Part shown: positions 36,258 through 47,058 of the stretch, one piece after another
How positions within the stretch are numbered: the first letter of the stretch is position 1
How the letters are laid out: every line of letters starts with the position of its first letter
Assembly (NCBI RefSeq): GCF_005239225.2
Contig: NC_133297.1
Location: forward strand, 19,208,147 to 19,272,146
DNA length: 64,000 bases
Direction: 5' to 3'
DNA from: Populus alba
Lineage: Eukaryota > Streptophyta > Magnoliopsida > Malpighiales > Salicaceae
The notes under the pieces: generated by a model
Databases searched by the model: none
What the model was told of the DNA's origin: nothing
Seen by the model: the letters and a program-made list of their open reading frames with translations, nothing else
Made by a program: the position numbers and the translations under genes

Positions 36258-37415
36258 AGCTTATTACTAGTCCCTAGTAATCAAAGCGTTAAAATAGAAA
36301 AACAATTTGCAAGTTCCACAAAGTAAGGCATTCATCATTCAACTTCCATTAATCTATTCAGATAAACAAACTCTCATTAAATTTATATTCCTGCTTCATA
36401 CTTCTTAAACAATATATTAATAAACCTTCTTTTTATGTGCTCAATATATGAAAACATAGATGATGGGGCTTTTGTTGGAAGAAAACAATATTATGTTCAA
36501 ATGTTTAAGGTGAACTTCCTTAGGTTGGGATTATTATTATTTTTTTCTTTTTTATTTATTTATTTATTTATTTATTTATATGCACATACAACTTAAAACA
36601 CAGTGTATCTTTAACCCATGTAACGAGTTTTCGGCTAATGACTCCCAGACCAGTTGGTCTTAGGGCATTAGGTGTTGAGACACCCCTACAAGCTTAGTAA
36701 CTTGGGTTGCAGATACTGATACATAGATAGTGCAATGTTTGATTCCCTTAAGCTTTTCTCCTTAACCCATGTAACAAGCTTTGGGCCAATAGTAACCCAT
36801 GTAACAAGCTTTGGGCCAATAGCTCCCAAGTCAGTTGACTTTAGGGTATTAGGTGTTAAAACACCCCTTCGAGCTTAATTGCTTAGGTTAGGGAGGCTAC
36901 AAAACCAAACTTATCTACGTTTTTTATTATCATCAATATTATTAATATTTTTTTTTTGCAAATTATATACTATCATTTTCCCTTAGTTGTTACCTTCAAC
37001 AAAAGAACATAGATAATATAATAATCCAACGTGCAACCCACAATCATATGTTAAAGTGTGTGTGTGAAAATCAAGGTTTAAGAATACTTGTTAAATGAGT
37101 ATATGAAGCAGAATCAAGTGATAACAATGTGAGAGTTTGTAAACCTGAATATTTCAAGAAGTATTCTAATAGGCCTTGTTATGAATATTGCAAATAACCA
37201 TTAGAAATGTTTTACTAAGATGCGTCTCAAGAATCAATAAAATTCCCCTTTACTCTGTCATCCTAGTAATAACAGTTTTGCCAAATGGTTTTTTAAAAAA
37301 CAAAAACAGTTAGTTGGTTAGTTTTTTTTTTTAACTACTACCCTCTCCCCACAACCAAAACGAGACATTGTCCTCAATGTCCTAAGGTAAAAAGATAGAG
37401 TATAGAAGACATCAC
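36258..37415 (-). other. Non-coding 3' region of element E
   Basis: No gene. Near 37335-37385 the minus strand reads ACATTGAGGACAATGTCTCG followed by a GGGGAGAGGG run, a hallmark of the region after pol in Athila elements. Two related blocks of about 95 bases lie at 36606-36700 and 36790-36890 (CTTTAGGGTATTAGGTGTTA-type), with a 29-base tandem copy (AACCCATGTAACAAGCTTTG) at 36765-36822. A (TTTA)n run is at 36552-36580. Confidence 0.7.
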
Positions 37416-38172
37416 CTAAAACAGGGAACAATGACAAACCTGAAACACACTTAAACAAATATAAGAAGTAACGAAACAAAATAATATGCTATTAATAAAA
37501 CCACAAGACACAATGTTCCACAAATGAAGGCTCAAATCTAATCTAAGCTTTTTACGGCTTTCCTTAATTGACCAATCTAGGCGACTCATGCAGGGATCAA
37601 TGACAGGGATGAAAGATTGTAGTTGGTCAATCAATTGTTCAGCAGATAGCAGCAAAGATTATGATTTGTCGTGCTGAAGATGTTAGAAATTCCTGTTCCA
37701 CAGCTTGATCAAGGAAAGACAGCAACTTATCATAAAAACCATTAACATTTAACAAACCTATAGGTTTATGGTGAATGTGCAGTTGGGCCCAAGAGGAAAT
37801 ATGAAAGATCTCTTCCAAAGTGCCCAAACCACCTGGTAAGGCAATGAAGGCATCAACATGGCTAAACATGGTGTTCAGTCAATCAGACATTGTAGGGACC
37901 TGTAGTTCCTTTCCAATTGTTTTTCCAATGATGTCCCCATTTGCTAAAGCTTTAGGGACAACCCCCAAAACTTGACTGCCTCCTAAAAATGCAGCCATTG
38001 ACACACCTCCCATTAACCCAAGGCTGCCTCCCCCATACACTAAATGAATCTTTCTCTCAGCTAGTACCCGACCAAGATGATTTGATGACTCTAAAAACTC
38101 TTTTTCTTTCCCAGGACTAGATCCACCGAAAACACAACTATTTCTTATGTGATGACTTGAAGAACCTGCCAT
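37416..38172 (-). pseudogene. LOG-type cytokinin riboside 5'-monophosphate phosphoribohydrolase, broken
   Basis: LOG enzymes release active free-base cytokinins from their nucleoside monophosphates in the cytosol. From ATG at 38172 the minus strand reads CVFGGSSPG (residues 13-21) and LVYGGGSLGLMG (44-55). After a TGA at 37879-37881 the same frame gives [15 protein letters not shown] with the signature PGGxGTxxE (37836-37810). It then reads [20 protein letters not shown], shifts frame near 37645 and ends around 37520 with RLDWSIKESRKKLRLDLSLH. Total length of about 215 codons equals a normal LOG. The TGA falls where LOG proteins have a conserved active-site Arg. There is no intron in the coding span. 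It lies wholly inside element E. Confidence 0.9.
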
Positions 38173-38245
38173 TTCTACACTTCTATATTTGATGAATGTA
38201 TGGGTTGAGTAGAAATGAAGGGAAGGAAGAGAAGAATTTATAGAT
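38173..38245 (-). promoter_or_regulatory. Possible original promoter/5' leader of the LOG copy
   Basis: On the minus strand a TATA-like TATAAATTC lies at about 38242-38234, followed by a pyrimidine-rich TTCTCTTCCTTCCCTTCA and about 65 bases to the ATG. The arrangement looks like a plant core promoter and leader carried with the gene, but this is inference from spacing alone. Confidence 0.4.
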
Positions 38246-38330
38246 GAGAAATTGAAAATGCAATCATACCACCTATATGTAGGCCAACTGTTGTCTCACA
38301 CTCTCTCTCTTTATTTATTTATTTTGTCAA

Positions 38331-38525
38331 AGCATGTATGTACAGGTAGTTGTGATTGTGGCTCACATCTTCCCTTGGTTTTACGTCCAAGAACGGCTTA
38401 AACGCCCTCTATGGGTCGGGGATAGGCTTCCCATCCAGTTTTCTTAAAAACTGGAAAACAGGGTCTGTTTTAGTCAGATTCCCAAGACTAAGTCGAGCAT
38501 GTTCTTTATGAAAATTGGGTCATAA
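38331..38525. repeat. Dispersed repeat, copy 1 (about 190 bp)
   Basis: Closely matches 63286-63470: GGTAGTTGTGATTGTGGCTC, CACATCTTCCCTTGGTTTTA, CGCCCTCTATGGGTCGGGGA and TTCCCATCCAGTTTTCTTAA are shared with a few substitutions. It separates the LOG leader from the integrase remnant. On the minus strand part reads KPIPDP, then a stop, then RAFKPFLDVKPREDVSHNHN, but I do not recognise a family. Confidence 0.85.
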
Positions 38526-38587
38526 GTCATGAAATGCACAATGCACATTGTTACCAGGATATGTTGCAAAAGTCAATAGAAGATTAT

Positions 38588-38890
38588 CTAAAGATTCCTT
38601 ATGTTTTGAAATAAATCCTGACTTTTGACAATTTTCACAAGCTTTGCAGAACACATGTGTGTCTTTGAACATGGTGGGCCAATAGAATCCAGATTGTAAG
38701 ATTTTTGTAGTTGTCCTTTTTTACGAGAAATGACTCCCACATGCCTCAGAATGAAAAATTTTAATGACACTACTTACCTCATTGTCGGGAATGCATTTTT
38801 GAAATATTTGATCTGGACAATTTTTGAATAAGTAAGGGTCATCCAAATAAAAGTTCTTCACTTTGTTCAGAAACTTTCCTTTGTCTTCGA
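38588..38890 (-). pseudogene. Integrase zinc-finger remnant (element E)
   Basis: The minus strand reads DDPYLFKNCPDQIFQKCIPD and VIKIFHSEACGSHF, the His-His part of the H2C2 finger that opens Athila integrases. A stop follows HFS, and the expected C-X2-C part is scrambled by a frameshift (KTHMCSAKLVKIV). The DDE catalytic core is absent; the dispersed repeat begins downstream. It continues the frame region of the preceding protease/RNase H block after a TAG at 38895. Confidence 0.8.
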
Positions 38891-38894
38891 TACT

Positions 38895-39510
38895 CTAGTG
38901 AGCTGGCAAATCTCCTGTTGTAAGAAAATTGATATTTTTAGCAAACCAAGGCATTGAACTATGATAAAGTAAGGATTCTTCAAGAAAGTAATCATCGATT
39001 GGTGTGATGTCAGATGTCGGATCTATTGTCAATCTTGACAAATGATCCGTATCAACATTTTCGGTGCCTTTTTTGTCCTCGATTTCTTCCTGAGAATAAA
39101 TCATTTGCAAATCTTCAGATTCATCCAACTCAATTTTACTCAAAGTAGATTCAAGTTGATCATGAACTAATTCTTCAATATGATCTACTTCTTGTAAATC
39201 ATTATCATCTCCAGGCTGCTTGCAAATATTGAAAATATTCATCTCCAATGTCATGTTTCCAAAAGATAAGTTCATGAGTCCATTCCTACAATTAATCAAT
39301 GCATTAGAAGTTGCAAGAAACGAACGTCCTAAAATAATAGGAAATGAATTACATGCTTCAACAGGTTGCGTGTCCAAGACAATAAAATCCACAAGATAAA
39401 TGAATTTATCGACTTGTACTAACACATCTTTAATTATTCCTCTAGGTACTTTTATAGATCTATCGACAAGTAAAAGAGTTACAGAAGTTGGTTTTAACTC
39501 ACCTAGATTG
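38895..39510 (-). pseudogene. Protease fused in frame to RNase H tail (element E)
   Basis: The open frame 39425-38895 (176 codons) begins inside protease: SFPIILGRSFLATSNALINC (residues 27-46) is the conserved second protease block. Residues 80-112 are the acidic linker that normally precedes RT. At about residue 113-118 (near 39080) the text changes to KKGTENVDTDHLSRL, which normally ends RNase H. About 500 residues of RT and RNase H are therefore missing, without loss of frame. The upstream active-site block (LLDLGAIVNLLPHSVF, about 39570-39520) lies at the end of the gag frame, with a stop between. Confidence 0.85.
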
Positions 39511-39515
39511 AGACT

Positions 39516-41360
39516 CTAAAAAACTGAATGTGGAAGTAAATTCACAATAGCTCCAAGATCAAGTAAGGCTCTTTCAATTTTATGTTCTCCAATAAAGCAA
39601 GAAATTGTAGGACAACTAGGGTCTTTATATTTCAAAGCATTATTGTTCTGAAGAATGGCACTTGCTTGTTCGGCTAAAAAGGCCTTCTTTTTCACATTTA
39701 GTTTTCTCTTCACAGTGCACAGATCTTTCAAAAATTTAGCATAGGAAGGAACTTGTTTAATAGCATCCGACAAAGGTATATTGATCCTTACCTGTTTGAA
39801 AGTTTCAAAGATTTCAGAGTTGTGATTGATTTTCCTTTGTTTGGTCATGGCATGAGGAAATGGAATTGCTGGCGGTGAATCAACCTTTTCTTTGCAATGT
39901 TCAGGTTCAGCCCCTTCCTTACCATCAGAGATAGACTCATCATCTTTCTCATAAGGTTCAAGAGTGGGTTTTTCAATAACCTTACCACTACGAAGAGTGA
40001 TGAATGATTTGACTTGATCCATGTGTTGGCTTTCAGAACCACTTGCATTTGCATTGTATTGCCCCTTTGGATTTTGTTGTGGTTGAGATGGAAACTTACC
40101 TTTCTCTTGAAAACTGAGACTAGATGTTAATTTTGCAAGAGCATCTTTAAAATTTGTCATGCTTTGAGCAAGTTGAGTGTTGATTGTCTCCTGCTTTTCA
40201 ATGAATGCATGCAATGTTTCCTCAAGATTTCTTCTAGGGGGTGGAGCATAAAGAGGTGCATATCCATGAGAATTTTGGAAATTATGGTGTGCTTGAAACG
40301 GTGGCTGTGAAGTTTGTGCATTGTTGCTATCACTCTTCCAACTAAAATTTGGATGATTTCTCCAACCAAGGTTATACGTTTGTGAGTATGGGTTATGATT
40401 AGGCCTTTGGAAACTGTTTAAAGCATGGGCTTGTTCATGGAGGCATTCCCTAAAAGAAGGCAAAGTTGGACAATCATTTGTTGAGTGTTCATTGGTTTCA
40501 CAGATTTGACATACAATGTCTTGAACAGATTTTAATTGACCACTCTTTTTCAATTCAAGTGCTTCGACTTTTCTAGCTAAAGATGCAAACTTGGCTTGGA
40601 GGTCATGATCTTCCCTAAGGTTGTGCATACCTCTACTAGATGTATGAGGTTGAGTTTTACTTGGTGCCTCATAATTACCTGTGGTGTCCCAATTTTGAGC
40701 ATTTTCGGCTAGCAAGTCTAGGTACTCCATTGCTTCATTAGGGTCTTTATCTTCAAAGGTTCCATTGCACATCAATTCAACCATTTGCCTATCTCTAGGT
40801 GTTAAACCTTCATAAAAATGTGAAACCAATATCCATGTTTCAAAACCATGATGTGGGCATGTATTAAGCAAATCTCGATACCTATCCAAACATTGGTAAA
40901 ATGTTTCTCCTGGCTTTTGAGTGAAAGTGATGATTTGTCTTTTGAAAGAGTTTGTTCTGTGAGACGAAAAAAACTTCTTTAAAAATTATTGTTGCATTTC
41001 ATCCCAAGCACGAATAGATCCTGGTCTCAAATTTTGTAGCCATGTTTTAGCTTTATCTTTTAATGAAAAAGGAAAAAGCTTTAATCTAATGGTGCTCATG
41101 CTACAATTTGAGTCATTATAGGTATTACAGACTTCCTCAAATTCCCTTAAATGCAAGTATGGATTTTCTAGGTCTAAGCCATGAAAAGAAGGTAAAAGTT
41201 GAATAATGTCTGGCTTAAAATTAAAATGAGATGCATCAGGAGGGAAAACTATGCATGAGGGTGCACTTGTTCTTATGGGATTCATGTGGTCTCTAAGTGT
41301 TCTCATACGGTTATTCTCGTTATTCTCATTATGAAGCGATTGATTATCTTCTTCAGCCAT
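39516..41360 (-). pseudogene. Athila-type Gag (element E), one nonsense codon
   Basis: Starts MAEEDNQSLHNENNENN at 41360. Gag core blocks: FKPDIIQLLPSFHGLDLENP (about 41220-41160) and LKLFPFSLKDKAKTWLQN (about 41080-41030). A TAA interrupts after EMQQ at about 40987. The frame then runs open to 39516 with YEGLTPRDRQMVEL, NEAMEYLDLLAENAQNWD, one zinc knuckle CQICETNEHSTNDCP (C-X2-C-X4-H-X4-C, about 40507-40460), a Pro/Gln-rich middle and the junction NIPLSDAIKQVPSYAKFL (about 39780-39725) leading into protease. This is the best preserved gag in the window. Confidence 0.92.
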
Positions 41361-41557
41361 ATTTTCTGAAAATGATGAGGATACCCTACAAAGTCTACCA
41401 CTTAATGTACGTGATCACACTCTCATGCACGTGTAAGAGGAGAATAAATGAAGAAAAGAAAAGAGAAGAAAACATAACAAAAGAAACAAGAGTTAAAAAA
41501 ATTGAAAAGTGAAAAGTGAAAATAAAATAAATATTATAATTTATACAAGAATTTACC

Positions 41558-41575
41558 TCCCCGGCAACGGCGCCA
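41558..41575 (-). other. Primer binding site, tRNA-Asp type (element E)
   Basis: Minus strand reads TGGCGCCGTTGCCGGGGA, the Athila-typical site, six bases from the LTR end at 41582. Confidence 0.95.
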
Positions 41576-41581
41576 AAAACT

Positions 41582-43390
41582 TGACACAACCAAAAGATTG
41601 ATGTCTTCTCCCAAATGCAGGAGTATCGAAGTAATAAATAACCCGGCAAGACCGGGGTCGAACCACAGAGAGGTTAATTGTATAAATTATAAATAACAAT
41701 ACGATAACAACAACAATAATAACAATAATAGTAATAGTAATATTAAGAGTAATAATAATACTCAATACGTGGCGTTGTTATACCTGAGAATGATCTAAAA
41801 GATCGGGCCACAGGTTTCCAGCCTATATACTGAGTTTATGAAAAGATCAAAGAGATATATTATATAATATAAACAGATTTCTGATGCGAATGAACAAGGC
41901 AAGACCAACGATGTCAGGATCCTTGATCAAACACAGAGTATACTTAACGTACATATAATATAACAAGAATGTAAATGATAATAATAGTAGTAGTAATAAT
42001 AAAGAGAGCTTTGAGAGGTAAGGTTGATGTAAGGATTAAACAGTAATAAAAACAAATGTCAAGGTTAGAGGATCCACTAATGATACTTCAAACAAGTATA
42101 GTATAAACTTTTATTACTCAATTAGAAGCCACACATAAAGGAGGTTCCAATCATATTATAAATTGTTAACATGATTACATTAGTTATCTTATTCGAATAA
42201 TGCTAATAGTTGTAAATGTTGTCAGGCATTCATGATTATAACTTATGTTAACAACAAATCAAGTTCCTTTCATAGCTCAGGTGTCGGTTATACCATACAG
42301 TATGGGCTATAAAAGTGCCAAGTATTTGTTGTACCAAGTGTTATACAACATAAATCTAGATTAACCATTTAACAAGCAAAGTATTAAAAATGAACAAGAT
42401 AACAAATATAAAACATGTTAGTATCCAACATTAAGGTCCATGTCAAGTTTATATTATACTTATTCTTACACCATTAGTGTACCCTTTTCACCTTGACATA
42501 ATTAACTTAGCTAAACATAATGAAAGAAAGAAACATAAATGAACAAGATAAGAACATAAATGAGAAAGAAGTTAACTAAATAAAGGAAAGGAAATGAAGT
42601 GCATAAACTTGATATTAATGAAAGCAAAACATAAGCAATACAAAGAGAGAAAGCAAGAGCACGATCTTGATATGGAAACCAAGATGCCTCAATACATGGT
42701 AAATGCCTCCTTTTATAGGCCAAAATTTGGAACTATTGATTTGTTGACTAATTGATGAGTGGGTAGCCACATCTTGACTTGGTGACAATTCTTATCTTCT
42801 TGTCTGAAGAAGACGTCATTGCTGACATCATAATTTGCACAGAATCCTCATGAAGCTTCTAGGAAATTGTCTCAGCTTTCCAACAAAATAAATATGAGGT
42901 CATTTGGACTTCTAGAACTCAAGATATGGGCTGAACACTGAACAGTGTCTGGGCTGCAGGACAGATTCGGACTTCTTTGTTGTTTCAACAATTTGGACTT
43001 CAAAACAGCCTTTTTAATTCTTGGGCTCCGCATGAAAGTTGTAGGCCTATGTCTTACCTTTCCATCCATATAAAGTGGACCTAAATCTGAGATCTAGAGC
43101 TCCAGATATGATCCAATTACCGAGAAATGTTTCGGTTAGGACTACACCAACATCTCTTTTCTAAGTTTGGCCATCTCTTTGTCCTTTCACTTTCAATACT
43201 TAAACTCATCAATCAATCCTTTCATTTATGTGTTAGGACTGCATTTAAGATGAGCATTTACCATAAATTAAGGTATCTTATAGTATCAAACTTGTTATTA
43301 TAAAACATGGTTTAGTTAAGGAGTTATTGATACTTCAAGTGCAAAATGATGATATAAAACCTTAATAAACATGCACTTTTAAGTACTAAT
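41582..43390 (-). repeat. 5' LTR of element E
   Basis: In plus orientation it runs from TGACACAACCAAAAG to CTTTTAAGTACTAATC, 1,809 bp; the last three bases (ACA) expected at the outer end are lost at the junction with CACTA sequence. It is homologous to the LTRs at 4686-6359 and 8177-9152. A 70-codon open frame occurs at the same place in both LTRs of E and is a consequence of LTR identity. Confidence 0.92.
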
Positions 43391-44429
43391 CCATAAACTT
43401 GTTGACATTGCTTTGCGAAAACAAAGACATCATTTATGTTGCGGAGTCTAGCTTTTGAGTTGATTTCGACTAGACCATAGTGTGGGTCAACTCTGATTCC
43501 TCTGTCAGTCATGTCATACCAATAGCATTTGAATAAAAACACTCTATTATGCTCGCTATGATATTGCAGTTCGACGACCTCTTCTAATCTACCATAGTAA
43601 TCAACTTCTAACTCACTACTAGTCGATCCCTTAACACAAACACCGTTGTTGTATGTCTTTCTTCCATACTTGTTCTTTCTTCCATGCCCGTATTCTTCAG
43701 TATGGAAAACATATCCATTGATAAAATAACCGTTGTAGCACTTAAATTTTCTTTAAGGGCCCAGGCTTAGTGAATACAATGACTTAGCAGCACTCCTTCT
43801 CATTTGATAAACCTTGTATGTAATGTACATCAATAAACAGTAAATGAACGAGAATCTTGTAATGACATGCATACAGTAATTTTGCAAGTTAGAATGAGTT
43901 TGTGATAGTGCTTACATGTGTTCAGAACCACGTGGCAAATTGTTCTTCTTGTAATTGAAAGATCTGGGATTCGATCAGCTGTGAGTTATTGGAGAGCAAA
44001 TATTGTCGATGTTGCCTGTAAGTGATAATGAGTGTATGATATTACAATATATAATTAACAGTATATTACTGACAATTTTTAATTAGTATTACACATATAT
44101 AAACTTACTAAATAAAAGGTCTCAGCTCATCACAGTTAAATAGAACATAGTTGTGTGCTTGTTTGAACTTTATTTGCAACAAATATCTTCCTCTTACAAT
44201 ATTTTTAGGTGTGGGTCGTCCAGGATTGGAGAATATTGACAAGTTCCCACTAGAAGACACTTCACCGCCATCATCATGCAATGGAACGCGATTGATTCTC
44301 ATTCTCAGATGAGGTTCGAAATAGTACGAGATAAATGTTGAGATCTCCTCAACAATATATGCCTTACATATCGAAGCCTTAACATGCGCCTTGTTCTTAA
44401 CCTTTTTCTTGAGATTGAATAAGTACTTG
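43391..44429 (-). pseudogene. CACTA transposase C-terminal regions (DUF4218/DUF4216-like)
   Basis: From 44429 the minus strand reads NKAHVKASICKAYIVEEIST, SYYFEPHLRMRINRV and HDDGGEVSSSGNLSIFSNPG (to about 44210), the DUF4218-like part. After a non-coding gap, CYNGYFINGYVFHTEEYGHG (about 43740-43680), VCVKGSTSSELEVDYYG and VFLFKCYWYDMTDRGIRVDP (about 43540-43480) follow, which is DUF4216. These domains sit downstream of the TNP2 catalytic region in plant CACTA transposases. The coding ends at the element E junction, so the C-terminus is lost. Confidence 0.85.
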
Positions 44430-46063
44430 TGTCATAACCCAATTTTTGACCCTTTTATTTTAATTATTATTTACTGAAAAATGATTAAAAAAATGAAAAA
44501 ATGATGATGAAAAACAAATGAAAAATAAAATGAAGAATGAATTAAAATTTGGGTTACGGCGACATGATTAGAAGTTTAAGGATTTCATTAAACTTTTGAC
44601 TAGTTTAATTAATCAAATCAAGGGTTTAATTGGAGAATTGATAAGTTTTGAGACTTAAGTTTAATTGGGGTCCAAATTGCCAAAATTAAAATCCAAGGAC
44701 TAGCTTGAAAATGGCGTGGAAATGCAAGGATCCAATTACATTTTAACCAGGGGCTTGATTGCAAAATTATAAGAATTACAAGGACCAAATTGAAAGCAGC
44801 CTTTAGAACTAGAAAACGGAGTCGTTTTGCAATGACTGTTCACCGTCTTCTTCCTCTGCAACAACTCTGCCATTAAAGGCAGAGACGTTTTGTCCGTTGG
44901 CAGCCAATGCATATATTTCTTCATTGAAGGCGTTGGTTACAAAGCATTTATGAGGTCGGCTGTTACCACCACTGAGGCTGCCGCTGGCTTTATAAAAGCT
45001 GGGCAAAGGCGACCTTGCAAAGAAAAGAGGGAGAGGAAAAAAAAAAACCGAGGAACAGAAATAAGAAACCCATAAAACAGAGATAAAAAATATACACATA
45101 GCAAAAACAGAGATTATAAGTTCTCCTCAGATTGAACTGTTACTGTCTGACTTCTCCTCAGATTTTTAACTATATCTAGAGTTATAGAACTCCGATTCAA
45201 GCAAGATTAGTTTCATTGGAAAGCAAAGACATGAGGCTATAAGTTCTCTAAGGAAAGAAGAACCCGGTTCTGCCTCTAAGATAGTCAAAATTACTCATCA
45301 ATAATCATTTAAACTGTTACTATCTCGTTTTTTGAACTGTTACTGTCTGACCTCTTCTTAGATTTGTAACTATATTTGGAGTTATAAGACTCTGATTCAT
45401 GCAAGATTAGTCTCGTTGGAAAGCGAAGACATGAGGCTACCAGTTCTCTAAGGAAAGAAGAGCTCATTTCTGCCTCTAAGACAATCAAAAGTGCTCATCA
45501 ATAATCATTTGAACTTTTACTGTCTCGTTTTTTGAACTGTTACTGTCTGACCTCTCCTCATATTTTAATTACTATATCTGGAGTTACAGAAAATCAAATT
45601 TATAATTTAACATCCAGGCATCAATTTATACTCGACTTTAAAAGAACTCATAAGACCATGTTTAGAATACCTTATCTGGTACGAATCAAGGTCTCGATCC
45701 CTCCTTTTCTTTCTAATGACAGGCGACCCTCCCCTCTTCTCTTCTTGTTCAAATTTTTTTCTTGTTAATCCCTTGCCCTCCAATGTTTATTCTACCTATA
45801 ACCCTTAATCTTGGATCGGTTCTTGAAATTTTTATGTTTCTTTCTTGATCTGTAAAAATAGATACAAAACTCCCCCTTTTCTTTCTCAACGATAGTTTCA
45901 AATTTCTTTTTTTTTTGTAAGAAGAGGAGTATTTATGCTCTATAATTATTCTTATTTGCATTTAAACCCCATTTCTTTAAGTGTATTCATTTTTCCCCCA
46001 CTTACTTTTAGTTTAGTTTATTTTCTTTAATTTAATCCAACCTTGATTTTCTCGGGATTTACA
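44430..46063 (-). repeat. Chimeric LTR segment inside CACTA element 3
   Basis: The left part (44430-about 45110) begins TGTCATAACCCAATTTTTGA, like the start of another LTR family, and has a TATA-like GGCTTTATAAAAG at 44986-44998. The right part (45110-46063) matches LTR A and ends CTCGGGATTTACA at 46063. Between them are about 2.5 copies of the 192-bp satellite monomer (45112-45600). The flanks are different (ACTTG left, TGCAC right), and CACTA coding between TNP2 and DUF4218 is missing, so this is a recombined, deleted insertion. Confidence 0.75.
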
Positions 46064-47058
46064 TGCACGTTTCTTGATTCAACTGAAAAGTGAGGATGCA
46101 CACTATTAAAGTGTTTCCAGGCTTCGCCGTCAGAAGGATGCACCATCACTTCATCAACCATATCATGTGATTGGTGCAATGTCATGTGCTCAGAAGTCCT
46201 TGATGACATGAATAACCTTTGCAGTCTAGGTGTGATTGAGAAGTATCTAAGTTTTTTATATGCCGCGAGAGTCTTTCCCCCACCAGTTCTGGGTTTGTAA
46301 CGGGAATGCCCACATGTCATGTACTCGGTCAGCTCAGCATTTTCAAGGTAGTATAACATGCAGAAGTTAAGGCACATATCAATTTTATGGTATCCTAAAC
46401 CAAGGGGTTTCATCATGGAAGTTCTCTTTCAGCTTGTTCCCTTCAAGTAAAATGCTTCTCGCCCATTTGATAATTTTGTCATAACCGGCCTCACTCAACC
46501 CGTGATTTGACTTGATGGTGAACACCTGTGCTATGGTCGATAATTTACTGTGGTTTGTGGAGCCATTCTATAATGGTTCATCAGAATCTTTCAACAGATC
46601 AAAAAACCTAGTTGCATCTTCATTAGGTTTTTCTTTTATGATTGAATATTGACTGATATTACCTTGATTCATTCTCATTGCATCCATAACCATATTCCCG
46701 TAAGGATTACTGTTGTTGTCATTTGCAACTCCATGCACGTTGCTATCAGTAGAAGTTGACCCAACCACCCTTTCTCCCATTCTCTTATTACGAAAAAATA
46801 CTTCTTCGTGTGGATACCAACACAGGTAATTCTCCATGAACCCTTTATGTAGAAGATGCATCATTACAACATCTGGATGCAGATACTTTTTATTTTGACA
46901 CTTCCTACATGGACACCTAATACCGCGTCTAGTAAAACTTCTGGGAATAGATGTTGTGAAATTAATAAAACCCTAAACCCGTTACAATAATCCATCCTCC
47001 GCAATCCTTGGGGTGAATCTCGATACATCCATGAACGATTATCCATGACTTCTATCAA
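46064..47058 (-). pseudogene. CACTA TNP2 transposase, N-terminal part
   Basis: Transposase of plant CACTA elements, which binds the termini and cuts the element out. Minus strand: MDNRSWMYRDSPQGLRRMDY (47050-46985) opens the transposon-associated domain, which continues after a frame change as MMHLLHKGFMENYLCWYPHE (46864-46805). A Ser/Asn-rich spacer follows, then the TNP2 domain: LGLGYHKIDMCLNFCMLYY (about 46407-46350), CGHSRYKPRTGGGKT and MVHPSDGEAWKHFNSVHPHF (about 46140-46080). Coding is cut at SRNVHV (46064) by the LTR segment, so the catalytic remainder is lost. At least two frame changes are present. Confidence 0.88.

Larger units (their letters stand above)
34766..43390 (-). mobile_element. 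Athila-type LTR retrotransposon E carrying a LOG-like gene
   Basis: Minus-strand order is 5' LTR (43390-41582), tRNA-Asp primer site, gag, protease fused to the RNase H tail, integrase zinc-finger remnant, a dispersed repeat, a LOG-like pseudogene, a non-coding 3' region, polypurine tract and 3' LTR (36247-34766). The two LTRs differ at few positions where I compared them, so the insertion is fairly recent. The outer end of the 3' LTR lacks about 330 bases and the 5' LTR lacks its first three; no target duplication is found. Confidence 0.9.

Noticed and set aside
37416..38172. LOG as a working cytokinin gene.
   Set aside because: An in-frame TGA at the active-site Arg position and a frameshift near 37645 prevent a full protein.
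1959..41575. Matches to tRNA 3' ends at 1959, 20190, 28319 and 41558 as possible tRNA genes.
   Set aside because: Only 13-18 bases match and all adjoin LTR ends, so they are primer binding sites.
35365..42723. Identical 70-codon minus-strand frames at 35365-35577 and 42511-42723.
   Set aside because: They occupy the same position in the two LTRs of element E; conservation reflects LTR identity.
44809..45099. A 96-codon frame with a hydrophobic start suggesting a signal peptide.
   Set aside because: It lies in LTR leader sequence around a TATA box and purine tract; no domain and no support from other copies.
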